DNA from: Nodularia sp034931045
Lineage (GTDB): Bacteria > Cyanobacteriota > Cyanobacteriia > Cyanobacteriales > Nostocaceae
DNA length: 64,000 nt
Assembly (NCBI RefSeq): GCF_034931045.1
Contig: NZ_JAYGHH010000001.1
Coordinates: forward strand, 1-64,000
Direction: 5' to 3'
The notes below the pieces were generated by a model, which did no database searches, had not been told where the DNA came from, and worked only from the letters and a program-made list of their open reading frames with translations. Of this stretch, positions 34,824-43,427 are shown one piece after another; the first letter of the stretch is position 1, and each line of letters begins with the position of its first letter. The position numbers and the translations under genes are program-made.

Positions 34824-35963
34824 ATGATTAATAATAAATGTAAATACTCAATTCCCCAAAGAAAATTCTATCATCCCTACTATCTGCCCATGAAATTAGT
34901 TTCTGTGATTATCCCGGTTTACAAAGCTGAAAAATATATTGCTCACACTATAAAATCGGTTCTAAAACAAACATATCCCAACTTTGAACTGCTAATTATT
35001 GATGATGATTCTCCTGATAAAAGCATAGAAATTTGTCAAGAATTTACAGACTCTAGAATTAAAATTATTCGTCAAGAAAATCGAGGGCCAGCAGCAGCTA
35101 GAAATACAGGAATTCGCCAAGCGCAAGGGCAATATATTGCTTTTCTTGATGCTGATGATATCTGGAAACCCACAAAATTAGAAAAGCACGTTAATCATTT
35201 AGATAATTTCCCAGATGTGGGAGTTAGTTATAGTTATGTGGCTTTCATTAATGCAGAAGGAAAATCACTAGGTCTTTATCAACTACCTAAAACACAAAAC
35301 ATTACCCCTCAGCATATACTTTTGCGTGACCCTATTGGTAGTGGCTCCAATTTAGTTGCTCGTCGAGAAGTATTTGAAGTCATTAAATTTCAAGACAATC
35401 TTTACGGTACTGTAGAAGACTTTTATTTTGATGAAGAACGGCATTTGCAATACACAGAAGATACTGAATGTTGGTTACGGATTGCGATCAAGTCTAAACT
35501 AACGTTTGCGGGAATACCTGAAGTTTTAATGCAGTATCGGATGCACTCAGAAGGAGGTTCACACCAGTTTTTCAAGAAAGCAGAAGCATGGGAAAGACTA
35601 TTGAAAAAAGTGCAAACTTATGCTCCAGACCTGATAATGCAATGGGAAAGAGCCGCGAAAGCCTATCAGCTAACAGCCATAGCTCGCAGAGCCGTGAATC
35701 AAGGAGCCGGATCAGTAGCGGTAGAACTCAACCATCACGCCTTAGCTGCCTACTGGCGCATTCTTCTAGAAGAACCACGCCGCACCCTATTAACCCTGGT
35801 TGCGGCCTACTTACTGTTTCTGCTACCACAACCTATATATAGACAATTGCAAACATGGGCTTTTGCGATCGCCTCTGTCATCCAAAAACGCCAACTTTTA
35901 GTTGCTAAATCGACGATTCCGGTTCTCAGAGGAGAAAATGAAAAAAGCTATAGTATTGGCTGA
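34824..35963 (+). CDS. family 2 glycosyltransferase
   Basis: The 379-residue GT-A enzyme has the GT2 start VSVIIPVYKAEKYIAHTI, the nucleotide-binding aspartates in LLIIDDDSPD and the metal-binding D-x-D in AFLDADDIW. A later EDTECWLR carries the probable catalytic acidic residue. A C-terminal hydrophobic helix pair (about 315-350; LLTLVAAYLLFLLPQPIY) suggests membrane association. The ATG at 34890 (MKLVSVIIP) would also be an acceptable start. It probably adds a sugar to the lipid-linked repeat unit. Its 3' end overlaps the start of the following polymerase-like gene by 26 bases. Confidence 0.88.
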   Translation: MINNKCKYSIPQRKFYHPYYLPMKLVSVIIPVYKAEKYIAHTIKSVLKQTYPNFELLIIDDDSPDKSIEICQEFTDSRIKIIRQENRGPAAARNTGIRQAQGQYIAFLDADDIWKPTKLEKHVNHLDNFPDVGVSYSYVAFINAEGKSLGLYQLPKTQNITPQHILLRDPIGSGSNLVARREVFEVIKFQDNLYGTVEDFYFDEERHLQYTEDTECWLRIAIKSKLTFAGIPEVLMQYRMHSEGGSHQFFKKAEAWERLLKKVQTYAPDLIMQWERAAKAYQLTAIARRAVNQGAGSVAVELNHHALAAYWRILLEEPRRTLLTLVAAYLLFLLPQPIYRQLQTWAFAIASVIQKRQLLVAKSTIPVLRGENEKSYSIG

Positions 35964-36264
35964 ACAAGCCTTCACAATTGTTTCCTTATTACTTTATTCA
36001 AAGGGATTGCTATACGTAATTATTTCGGGAGGTTTTAGTGAAGGAGACGGGTTAGAACAAGCATCTGATTACCGCCTAATTCCAATTTTTTTCTTAGTAA
36101 ATTATGTATTAACAATATTTCTCTTGATTACAAGATGGAAAAAGGTAATTTATGTCTTTGGTAAGGATTGGTTTACTTGGATATTAGTAGGGCTTGCCGT
36201 AATTTCTAGCCTTTGGTCTTTTAGCCCGACATTGACTCTAACTCACAGTAATCAATGCTCCTAA
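35938..36264 (+). pseudogene. truncated O-antigen/EPS polymerase (Wzy-like), 5' fragment
   Basis: From ATG 35938 the protein reads MKKAIVLAEQAFTIVSLLLY with three hydrophobic segments and ends in LWSFSPTLTLT before a few IS-derived codons and a stop. This looks like the N-terminus of an O-antigen ligase/polymerase family protein, which normally has 10-12 membrane segments and about 400 residues. The similarity ends where the IS1380 element begins, at about 36240. The remainder of the gene is not found on the other side of the IS. Confidence 0.7.
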
Positions 36265-37704
36265 TTTCAATAATTTAGTACGGATAGTTCCAACTTAAGC
36301 ATTTTGTAATTCGGTTTTAATCAAACATTGGCTTCGTAACGCATTCATTAAAACGTAACCGATAGAAGAGAACCACAAACGTAATTGATTCCCAGCAAAT
36401 GTATGGGTACTAGTTCTATCGCTAAAAAGCTCCAGTTGTTGTTCCTTAAAGCGATTCTCCATCTCACCTCTAGGACAATACTTTTGGGTATAAAGTTTGC
36501 CGGGAGCTATTTTATTTGCAGGAATTGATGTGACAACAAAACGAATATTGCTTCCCTTGGTTCCATACTCAACTTTAGCAACAACACGACGACTACGACT
36601 CCATGATTCACGAGTTTGATAATCCAGAGTTCGATACCAAATTGAACTATCAATTAGATGTGATGCGGAAGTCTGAAGTTCAATATCTGGAACAAATAGA
36701 GTTTCTAAAAATTAAACAACTGTGGACAGTTTTTCCTCAAACTCTTGCTTGGCTTTGTTTTGACTCGCCGTAACCATCTTAATTAAACGACTGTTTTGTG
36801 GCAATCCAAATACGTAGTTAACTTGGGTTTGTGCTTCACACCAGTCCATAATATCGTTTCGTGAATAAGCACTATCTCCACGCACTAAAATTTCTACATT
36901 ACTCCATTGTCTTCGTATTTGTTTAATTACGCGCTGTAATTCTGTTAATGCCCCTGATCCTGGATCTACATTGGAAGGTCGTAGTTTAGCAGCTAATAAA
37001 TGTTTACCACAAAAAATATAAAGTGGAGCATAGCAATATCCTCCATAATAAGTATTGAAAAAAACCTGTTCTTGATTGCCATGTACTAAATCATCAGTTA
37101 CATCCAAATCTAAAATTATTTCTCGTGGTGGTGATGAGTAAGACTCTAAAAATATATCTACAAATAAACTTTCAATTGCGGCTTCGGAATGCCCAATTCT
37201 ATGATATCTACTTTCTCCGCCTTGTTCTACATTTTCTGGACAATGCTCTAGACGATTTAATGTACTTTTACCTGCTAATATAACTGGTTGATTTTTTTGA
37301 CCTATTCTTTTTCTTAGCGCTAAAGCAAACATTGGGTCATGACGTAATTCTTCATGATCGTTTAAGTCCTCATATCCCATTATTAAGCCATATATCCGTT
37401 GTGCAACCAAGCTTTCTACTGAATGTAAACTGCGATTCTGCTCTCGGTAATCTTGGAAACATTGAGCCAATCTTGATGTGATTTGCAGTTTTCGATCTAT
37501 ATCCGCAATTAAGCTTAATCCGGCATCAGATGTTACTAAACCACCCTGGAAATTTACTACTACTGGCGGTAATTTTTCTTGTTCAAAGGTGAACTGTTTT
37601 GGTATACAATCTGTTATGACTGGGGTCATGCTTTTTAACTGCTGAAATGCTTTGTATATATACATTTTCGCAGTTTTTGACCCCTTTTTTTGATTTCTTT
37701 GTGA
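36240..37704 (-). mobile_element. IS1380-family insertion sequence
   Basis: The roughly 1.46-kb element contains a single transposase gene on the minus strand. Its ends are approximate. The left edge CTCACAGTAATCAA and the complement of the right edge CTCACAAAGAAATCAA are similar and could be parts of the terminal inverted repeats. It disrupts a Wzy-like gene on the left and abuts a 5'-truncated Wzc-like gene on the right. The two flanks are therefore not halves of one gene, and no target duplication can be identified. Confidence 0.75.
36295..37629 (-). pseudogene. IS1380-family transposase with one in-frame stop
   Basis: From ATG 37629 (MTPVITDCIPKQF) the 445-codon frame contains PPVVVNFQGGLVTSDAGLSL, DLDVTDDLVHGNQ (DDE aspartate), LVRGDSAYSRNDIM (second aspartate) and, in the distal part, YCPRGEMENRFKEQQLELF (glutamate helix). 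These are the hallmarks of IS1380 transposases. A TAA at 36712-36714 interrupts the frame between EEKLSTVV and FLETLFVPD. Downstream sequence continues in the same frame to a stop at 36295. I read this as a nonsense mutation that inactivates the protein by removing the catalytic glutamate. Confidence 0.82.
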
Positions 37705-39648
37705 GAAATCCGGGTGATCACTTCCCATCCTTTGTTGCAAAGGACAATAGACATACTCCAATTGAAAAACCACAAAGGTGAACCGCTAGAAGTTGAGGAA
37801 TTAGCCAAAAAATTGGATCTGAACATTATTGGCGGCACAGATGTATTGCAGATTACTTATAAAAGTAGTAATCCTGAAGAAGCAGCAGTCGTAGTTAATA
37901 GCGTTATGAATGTTTATTTAGAAAATGACATTCTGACAAATCGCACTGATGCAGAAGCAACTCGGCAATTTATGGCTAGGCAACTTCCTCAAACTCAAGC
38001 AGCTGTACGCAATGCTGAAGTAGCACTCAGCAGATTTAAGCAGGAAAATAACATTGTAGACCTCACAGAAGAGGCGAGGTCAGCTGTGACAATTATTGCG
38101 GGTTTAGACACAGAAATTAACACCTTTCAAGCTGCACTCAATGAGGCTACAGCTCAAAGCAATGAACTACGTAAAAAAGTCGGTCTCGATTCCCCGCAAG
38201 CGATCGCCATGAGTAGCTTGAGTCAATCGCCTGCTGTACAGGGAGTTCTGACACAATACCAAGAGATGGAAAGACAGTTAGCAACAGAGCGTAGTCGGTT
38301 CTCAGAAGAACATCCTACAATCCTTGACCAAGAAACAAGAAAAAACAACTTAAAAACCCTGCTACAACAGCAAATTAACCAAATGCTGAATGAACACACC
38401 ACAGTTCCCCCAAGTCTATTGCAAATTGGCGAACTAAAACAAGGGCTAATTGCTGATTTTGTGCGCTCAGAAGTGCAGCGCATGGGATTAACTCAAAGGC
38501 TAACTTCTCTATCTAACTCCCGTGCTGCTTATGAACAGCGTGCAAAAAATATACCTCAATTAGAAAAAACTCAGCGTGAGTTACAACGAACACTAGATAT
38601 TACTCAATCTACATATCAAAATTTACTGAGGAAAATTCAAGAACTACAGGTAGCTGAAAATAAAAACACAGCAAATGCTCGGATAATTGCTCAGGCTATA
38701 GTTCCAGAAAAACTAGTCTTAAAGAATAAAATTATTGTAGTTGCACACAGCGTCATTTTTGGTGCTTTCTTATCAACTACAACTGTTCTAGTTGTAGAAA
38801 TTAAAGACAAATCTCTCAAAACGGTACAGGAGATTAGACAAGTATTTGGATATACCTTGTTGGGAATAATCCCTACTTCTCCAGTATCTCACAACGCCAT
38901 GAGTTTGTATCCCCACAATACAGAATCAATAACTCCGACTATTGCTGTCAGAGATAGGCCTTATTCTTTGACCAGTGAAATGTATCGAATGCTGCAAGCA
39001 AATTTGAAATTCTTAAGTTCAGATAAACAATTAAAAACTATAGTTGTCACTAGCTCTGTTCCCAAAGAAGGTAAGTCTTCAGTTTCGGCTAATTTGGCCT
39101 TAGCAATATCGCAATTAGGACGTAAAGTTTTACTAATTGATGCAGATATGCGAGTACCTTCTCAGCAGAAAATTTGGGAACTTAGCAATACAGCTGGTTT
39201 GAGTGATGTACTGGTGGGTCAGTCTCAATTCAACGAAACCGTATATCGGGTAACGCATTATTTGGATGTCCTGACGGCTGGAATTAGACCACCAAATCCT
39301 CTAGCATTACTTGACTCTGAATGTATGGCATTACTCATTCAGTATTTTTCTGAACACTATGATATTGTAATTATTGATTCTCCTCCTTTACTCCTGGCTG
39401 CTGATGCTCTGACTTTAAGTCAAATGTCTGATGGAATTTTGCTAGTAGCTAGTCCTGGAGTTATTGATAACAGTAGTGCTGATACTGTTCAAGAAATGTT
39501 AGAAAGATGTGGTTACAATGTTTTAGGTTTAGTCATTAATGGGCTAATTGATAAAAATGAACTTAGCAGACATTTTTATCATGCCAACGAATATTTTAGT
39601 ACGGAAAATATACCACAGGAAGTCAGGAAAAATTTACAAATTCGTTAA
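37705..39648 (+). pseudogene. Wzc/GumC-like BY-kinase, 5'-truncated by the IS
   Basis: The frame is open from the IS edge with EIRVITSHPLLQRTIDILQL, which is internal to the Wzz domain of polysaccharide co-polymerases. The first roughly 100 residues, including TM1, are missing. Coiled-coil periplasmic sequence, a second membrane segment (about 340-360) and a P-loop tyrosine-kinase domain follow, with Walker A VPKEGKSSVSANLA, Walker A' LLIDADMRVP and Walker B IVIIDSPPLLLAADA. The C-terminus has few tyrosines (HFYHANEYF). The protein would control EPS chain length. A GTG at 37714 could allow translation of the remainder, but a working co-polymerase is unlikely. Confidence 0.8.
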
Positions 39649-39715
39649 TTAATTTGTGATTATTCATTTATTTTGTTTCACCTATATACACATACATCTT
39701 TATTTATTCAATGTA

Positions 39716-39797
39716 GAAGGACACGTTCGCGTAGCGTCTCCCTTTGGGAGAATTCAAGAGGGTTTCAGAGAGTTCTTGCGTAAGTCCTGTTTTGATC
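39716..39797 (+). repeat. dispersed repeat fragment (GCGTAGCGTCTCC / TTGCGTAAGTCCT)
   Basis: The stretch GGACACGTTCGCGTAGCGTC then TCCCTTTGGGAGA (small palindrome) and TTGCGTAAGTCCT combines two short motifs common in Nostoc intergenic DNA. TTGCGTAAGTCCT is the complement of AGGACTTACGCAA at 25920. It separates the Wzc-like gene from the next EPS gene. Confidence 0.55.
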
Positions 39798-39875
39798 CCT
39801 TATTGAGCATAGTAGCTTATCTTAGTGCCAATTCGACATGATGTTATGTATATCAACAAATTGAGGTAATAAAAT

Positions 39876-40646
39876 ATGATCATAGTCAAAAAAAAATTAA
39901 TATTTTCTATTGGTGAGGTCTGGTTTGATGAAGAACCAGATAAACTTTCTAATTTAGATGTGCTTTATTATTGGCATCGATCACAACCAATGCAACATAC
40001 TCAGTTTCAAGAAGTCTACACTAGACTAATAGACCTCACTAAAAGCCATGATGAATTGTGGGAAAGTCTTAGTAGCAATGATAGATATAAGATTAGGCGA
40101 GCAGAGAAAAAGGATGGTATCATTTATGAATATTGGGAAGATATAAGTGCTAAAATACTTAATGAATTTGCTGATTTTTATGATGTATTTGCCATCCAGA
40201 AAGGATTACCAATAATCAATAGATTAAAATTAAATAATCTTGCCAATGCAGGTGTGTTTGATCTTTCTCGCATCAAGTTAGAAGATGATAACTCTTTAGT
40301 TTGGCACGCTCATTATCGTAATAAGAATCGCAGTTTTCTTTTGAATTCCGCATCAATCAAAAATAAAAAAGATACTTCTTTTCAATCACTGTTAGGTAGA
40401 GCCAATCGCTACCATCATTGGCAAGATATTTTAAGATTTAAAAAATCAGGAATACCCATTTATGATTTTGGAGGATGGTATATAGGAAATAAAGATGAAG
40501 AAAAACTCCGAATCAATGAATTTAAGCAAAAATTTGGAGGAGAAATTGTTAATAACTTTAACTGTATTCGTGGAATTACTATCAAGGGTAAGCTATATTT
40601 AGCTTTACAAAATATGTATAAAAAATCAATCACTCAGCCTAATTAG
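39876..40646 (+). CDS. FemAB/GNAT-like acyltransferase-fold protein in EPS locus
   Basis: The 256-residue soluble protein has LWESLSSNDRYKIRRAEKK, SFQSLLGRANRYHHWQDILR and a late YDFGGWYIGN followed by EFKQKFGGEIV. The D-F-G-G-[WL] plus FKxxFGG pattern is typical of FemAB/BioF2-like GNAT (acetyltransferase_6) proteins found in exopolysaccharide clusters. It would transfer an acyl or aminoacyl group to a sugar or lipid-linked intermediate, with unknown substrate. It is AT-rich relative to the surrounding housekeeping genes, consistent with an acquired island. Confidence 0.65.
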   Translation: MIIVKKKLIFSIGEVWFDEEPDKLSNLDVLYYWHRSQPMQHTQFQEVYTRLIDLTKSHDELWESLSSNDRYKIRRAEKKDGIIYEYWEDISAKILNEFADFYDVFAIQKGLPIINRLKLNNLANAGVFDLSRIKLEDDNSLVWHAHYRNKNRSFLLNSASIKNKKDTSFQSLLGRANRYHHWQDILRFKKSGIPIYDFGGWYIGNKDEEKLRINEFKQKFGGEIVNNFNCIRGITIKGKLYLALQNMYKKSITQPN

Positions 40647-40696
40647 CATTATTTTGCAATTAATTACACCATATTTATCAATATGAGGTACAGGAT

Positions 40697-41487
40697 ATGA
40701 ATAATCCCAAAAATGTCAGTAAATTAAGATACTTTTTGGGGATTATGCTGCGATTTCTTAATACTAGTATCCTATATTATTGGATTTTGCATTTTAGAAG
40801 TCAGCCATTAGTAGTAAGTCATAAATCTGCAATAATTTTTGCACCTCATCAAGATGATGAAACTTTAGGGTGTGGTGGTTTAATCGCCCTCAAACGGTCA
40901 CTAGAAGTGCCTGTAGAGGTGGTTTTTATGACTGATGGCAGACATGGTATTTCTAACGGGATTACATCCGAAAAAATCATAGATATTCGCCAACAAGAAG
41001 CTGTAAATGCCCTAAATATGCTAGGTGTTACATATCAGCACATTCACTTTCTTAATCAAATAGATGGCTCGTTACAAAATCTGCCTGATCATCAACATCG
41101 ACAGATAATTGATCAGTTAGTTCAACTGTTACAGTCCTTTAAACCAGGTGAGATTTACGTACCCCACAGAAAGGATGTTCATAATGATCATGAAGCTNNN
41201 NNNNNNNNNNNNNNNNNNNNNNTAATTTGCTTAAAGAAGCGATTAAAGTATCAGGAATCCATGTCGAACTATTTCAATATCCAGTGTGGTTATTTTGGCA
41301 AAATCCACTATTATTAAGGATAAAATTGGCAGATATCACAAATGTGTACCGATTAGACATTAGTTCTGTTCACAACAGAAAAAAACAGGCGATATTTTCC
41401 TATCACTCACAACTTCCTCTCTTACCTAGCCTATTTCTCAAGCGGTTATTTTTACCGTATGAGATTTTCTTCTGGAGTTTAGACTAA
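40697..41487 (+). CDS. PIG-L family deacetylase (interrupted by an assembly gap)
   Basis: The N-terminal part has a hydrophobic anchor (about 10-30), the metal-binding motif APHQDDETLGCGG (H-x-D-D) and HRKDVHNDHEA, the second zinc-site motif. The frame then enters 25 Ns (41198-41222). Downstream sequence in another frame (NLLKEAIKVSGIHVELFQYP to YEIFFWSLD-stop at 41487) is the natural C-terminus. The apparent frameshift is therefore an artefact of an arbitrary gap length. PIG-L enzymes de-N-acetylate GlcNAc-type sugars, and here the substrate is probably an EPS precursor. Confidence 0.82.
41198..41222. other. assembly gap (25 N)
   Basis: A 25-N placeholder inside the PIG-L gene. The coding frames on either side are offset, so the true gap length is not 25 or the nearby bases are imperfect. 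Confidence 0.95.
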
Positions 41488-41547
41488 GCAACAAAAAACG
41501 ACCCAGCAACGCTGAGTTCAAAAGAAACAAGCTTCCGGCATAAAAAT

Positions 41548-41602
41548 CTACAACCCTAAACGGTTCTGACTGCTTTCTGCGGGGTTTGGTTGTAGTTTTT
41601 TT
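41548..41602 (+). terminator. rho-independent terminator
   Basis: CTACAACC (41548-41555) pairs with GGTTGTAG (41588-41595), extended imperfectly by CTAAAC against GGGTTT, and is followed directly by seven T residues (41596-41602). It lies 60 bases after the PIG-L stop and probably ends the EPS transcript, or a small RNA contained between the genes. Confidence 0.75.
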
Positions 41603-41635
41603 GATTATGGGATAGCGAATTCTACGTTGGGGTGG

Positions 41636-41688
41636 TTGTCCGGTCTTTCAACCTGGGGACTTTCCCCGAAGTTTGGATGAAAGGGCAA
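41636..41688 (+). ncRNA. highly structured non-coding stretch, identity unknown
   Basis: Nested stems can be drawn: TTGTC (41636-41640) with GGCAA (41684-41688), CTTTCA (41645-41650) with TGAAAG (41678-41683), and GGGGA (41655-41659) with TCCCC (41663-41667). A smaller CCGC/GCGG palindrome follows near 41749-41765. No reading frame covers it. It may be a small RNA, a remnant of a structured mobile-element end, or part of the origin region. I cannot assign a family. Confidence 0.4.
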
Positions 41689-41805
41689 GGAGCAATAGCA
41701 CTAAGTTAAGCGAAAATTTGTCCGTACATAGGGTAAACTTTTGACATCCGCCCTGCGGTTGCGGTGCTAACTTCTCCCGAAAATCCTCTAGAAAGCAAAA
41801 AATTG

Positions 41806-41993
41806 TTTTCCACAACTATCACTGCCGTAATTGTTGATTAGTTCACAAAGAATATTAAGAAAAGTATAAAAAATGTTTAAAATAAAATTAATCTGTGGAA
41901 AAATAATCGTTTTTTGGGGAAAACTTGAGCAAAGTACAATTACCCTGTGGAAAAACAAGGGTAGTTTTCCACAAGTTTTCCACACTTTCCACA
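41806..41993. other. probable chromosomal replication origin (oriC): DnaA-box cluster
   Basis: Five perfect TTTTCCACA boxes lie in 190 bases: plus strand at 41806-41814, 41965-41973 and 41976-41984; minus strand at 41894-41902 and 41946-41954. A sixth, one-mismatch box is at 41985-41993. Between the first and second boxes is an AT-rich run (about 41846-41892) suited to be the unwinding element. The cluster lies directly upstream of dnaN. TTTTCCACA is the established cyanobacterial DnaA box. The last three boxes are nearly contiguous and may also autoregulate dnaN. Confidence 0.85.
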
Positions 41994-42098
41994 ATATTAA
42001 TAAAAGAAATCACCTCGTTTCCAGTAGTGGTGAGTTTACAGATATCATTCAAGATGAACGATGATATTACTAAACCTGCCCGTACTACCCAGTTTCTT

Positions 42099-43262
42099 AT
42101 GAAATTAGTTTGCACTCAAAGCGATCTCAGTACCAACCTTTCACTTGTCAGCCGTGCAGTACCATCACGCCCAACTCATCCTGTCCTGGCTAATGTGTTG
42201 CTACAAGCAGACGCTGAGACGAATCAAGTTAGTTTAACCGCCTTTGATCTGAGTTTGGGTATCCGTACCAGCTTTGATACAGAGGTATTAGAAGGAGGAG
42301 CGATCGCTCTTCCAGCTAAACTACTTGTAGACATTACCTCACGTCTTCAAGAAGGAGAAGTAACTCTAGATGATGAATCAGCCTCAGAATCTGAAACAGC
42401 CACTGGGGAAGGTTTAATTGTCACCCTCACACCGAAAAGCGGACATTATCAAGTCCGAGCCATGAGCGCTGAAGAATTTCCCGAACTCCCCATTATTGAA
42501 AATGCTGAACCCATTCAACTAACCACAGCCGCATTAATTGAAGGATTACGAGGTTCATTATTTGCTACCAGTGGAGATGAAACCAAGCAAGTGTTGACGG
42601 GAGTACATTTAACCGTTAAACAAGACACCCTCGAATTTGCCGCTACCGATGGACATCGCCTAGCAGTGGTGGAAACTACTAATGAGCGTCCCCTGGGTGA
42701 TAGTGAACAATTAGAGGTGACAGTCCCCGCCAGAGCTTTACGAGAACTACAACGAATGTTGGCTCATAATGCTGCCTCAGATGAAGCGATCGCCTTATAT
42801 TTAGATCAAGGTCAAGTTGTCTTTGCATGGCAAAATCAACGCTTAACCAGCCGTACCTTAGATGGTCAATATCCCGCGTATCGCCAACTAATTCCCCGTC
42901 AATTTGAGCGCCAATTAACAATCGAGCGTAAACAATTAATCAGCACTTTGGAACGCATCGCCGTATTAGCCGACCAGAAGAATAATATTGTTAAAGTTAG
43001 TATTAATAGTGCCGCCCAAGAAATCACTTTATCCTGTGAAGCTCAAGATGTCGGTAGCGGTAGAGAGTCAATTCCGGCACAAATATCAGGGGAAGATATA
43101 GAAATTGCCTTTAACATTAAATATTTAATGGAAGGATTGAAAGAGTTACCATCTTCAGAAATTCAAATGCACCTCAATCAAGCCCTGACTCCAGTAATTT
43201 TTACACCCCTGGGAGGCTTGAAAATGACCTATTTAGCTATGCCAGTACAACTGAGAAATTAA
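42099..43262 (+). CDS. dnaN: DNA polymerase III beta subunit (sliding clamp)
   Basis: From ATG 42099 (MKLVCTQSDLSTNLSLVSRA) the protein has 387 residues, the normal length for a beta clamp, with three repeated clamp domains. Recognisable elements are RPTHPVLANVLL, SLGIRTSF, LPAKLLVDI, EFPELP, KQVLTGVHL, EFAATDGHRLAV, LPARALREL-like text and the C-terminal LMPVQLRN-like end (YLAMPVQLRN). An ATG at 42054 would add 15 residues. The frame extending to 41925 is rejected because it would read through three DnaA boxes from a TTG. The clamp tethers polymerase to DNA. Confidence 0.96.
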   Translation: MKLVCTQSDLSTNLSLVSRAVPSRPTHPVLANVLLQADAETNQVSLTAFDLSLGIRTSFDTEVLEGGAIALPAKLLVDITSRLQEGEVTLDDESASESETATGEGLIVTLTPKSGHYQVRAMSAEEFPELPIIENAEPIQLTTAALIEGLRGSLFATSGDETKQVLTGVHLTVKQDTLEFAATDGHRLAVVETTNERPLGDSEQLEVTVPARALRELQRMLAHNAASDEAIALYLDQGQVVFAWQNQRLTSRTLDGQYPAYRQLIPRQFERQLTIERKQLISTLERIAVLADQKNNIVKVSINSAAQEITLSCEAQDVGSGRESIPAQISGEDIEIAFNIKYLMEGLKELPSSEIQMHLNQALTPVIFTPLGGLKMTYLAMPVQLRN

Positions 43263-43346
43263 TCTTATAGATAGCTGTCTTGATATAGCGTAGAAAACTG
43301 CTGGGCGCTCAAAGCGGAAAATCATTTCTCTCTACTCAGCACTCCT

Positions 43347-43409
43347 GTACGGGCGGGTTCACTAAGGATTTCGATGCACCACAAACTCACTGCTTAAACC
43401 CGCCCCTAC
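43347..43409. repeat. palindrome-ended short repeat (GTACGGGCGGGTT...AACCCGCCCCTAC)
   Basis: The ends match as 13-bp inverted repeats with one mismatch around a 37-base centre. It lies between the convergent ends of dnaN and the phytochrome kinase. It belongs to the same general class of GTAGGG-ended palindromic repeats as the elements in the TA island. Confidence 0.7.
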
Positions 43410-43427
43410 CCACTTCCTACTCACCAC

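Noticed and set aside
40697..41487. A genuine frameshift in the PIG-L gene
   Set aside because: The frame offset coincides with a 25-N placeholder, so it reflects unknown gap length and not a mutation.
41925..42098. An extended N-terminus for DnaN starting at TTG 41925
   Set aside because: It would read through the DnaA boxes and adds about 58 residues absent from beta clamps. MKLVCTQSD at 42099 is the natural start.
41873..42115. Overlapping short frames on both strands across the origin (41873-42064 plus, 41888-42115 minus)
   Set aside because: They lie over DnaA boxes and AT-rich DNA, have no conserved features and are shadows.
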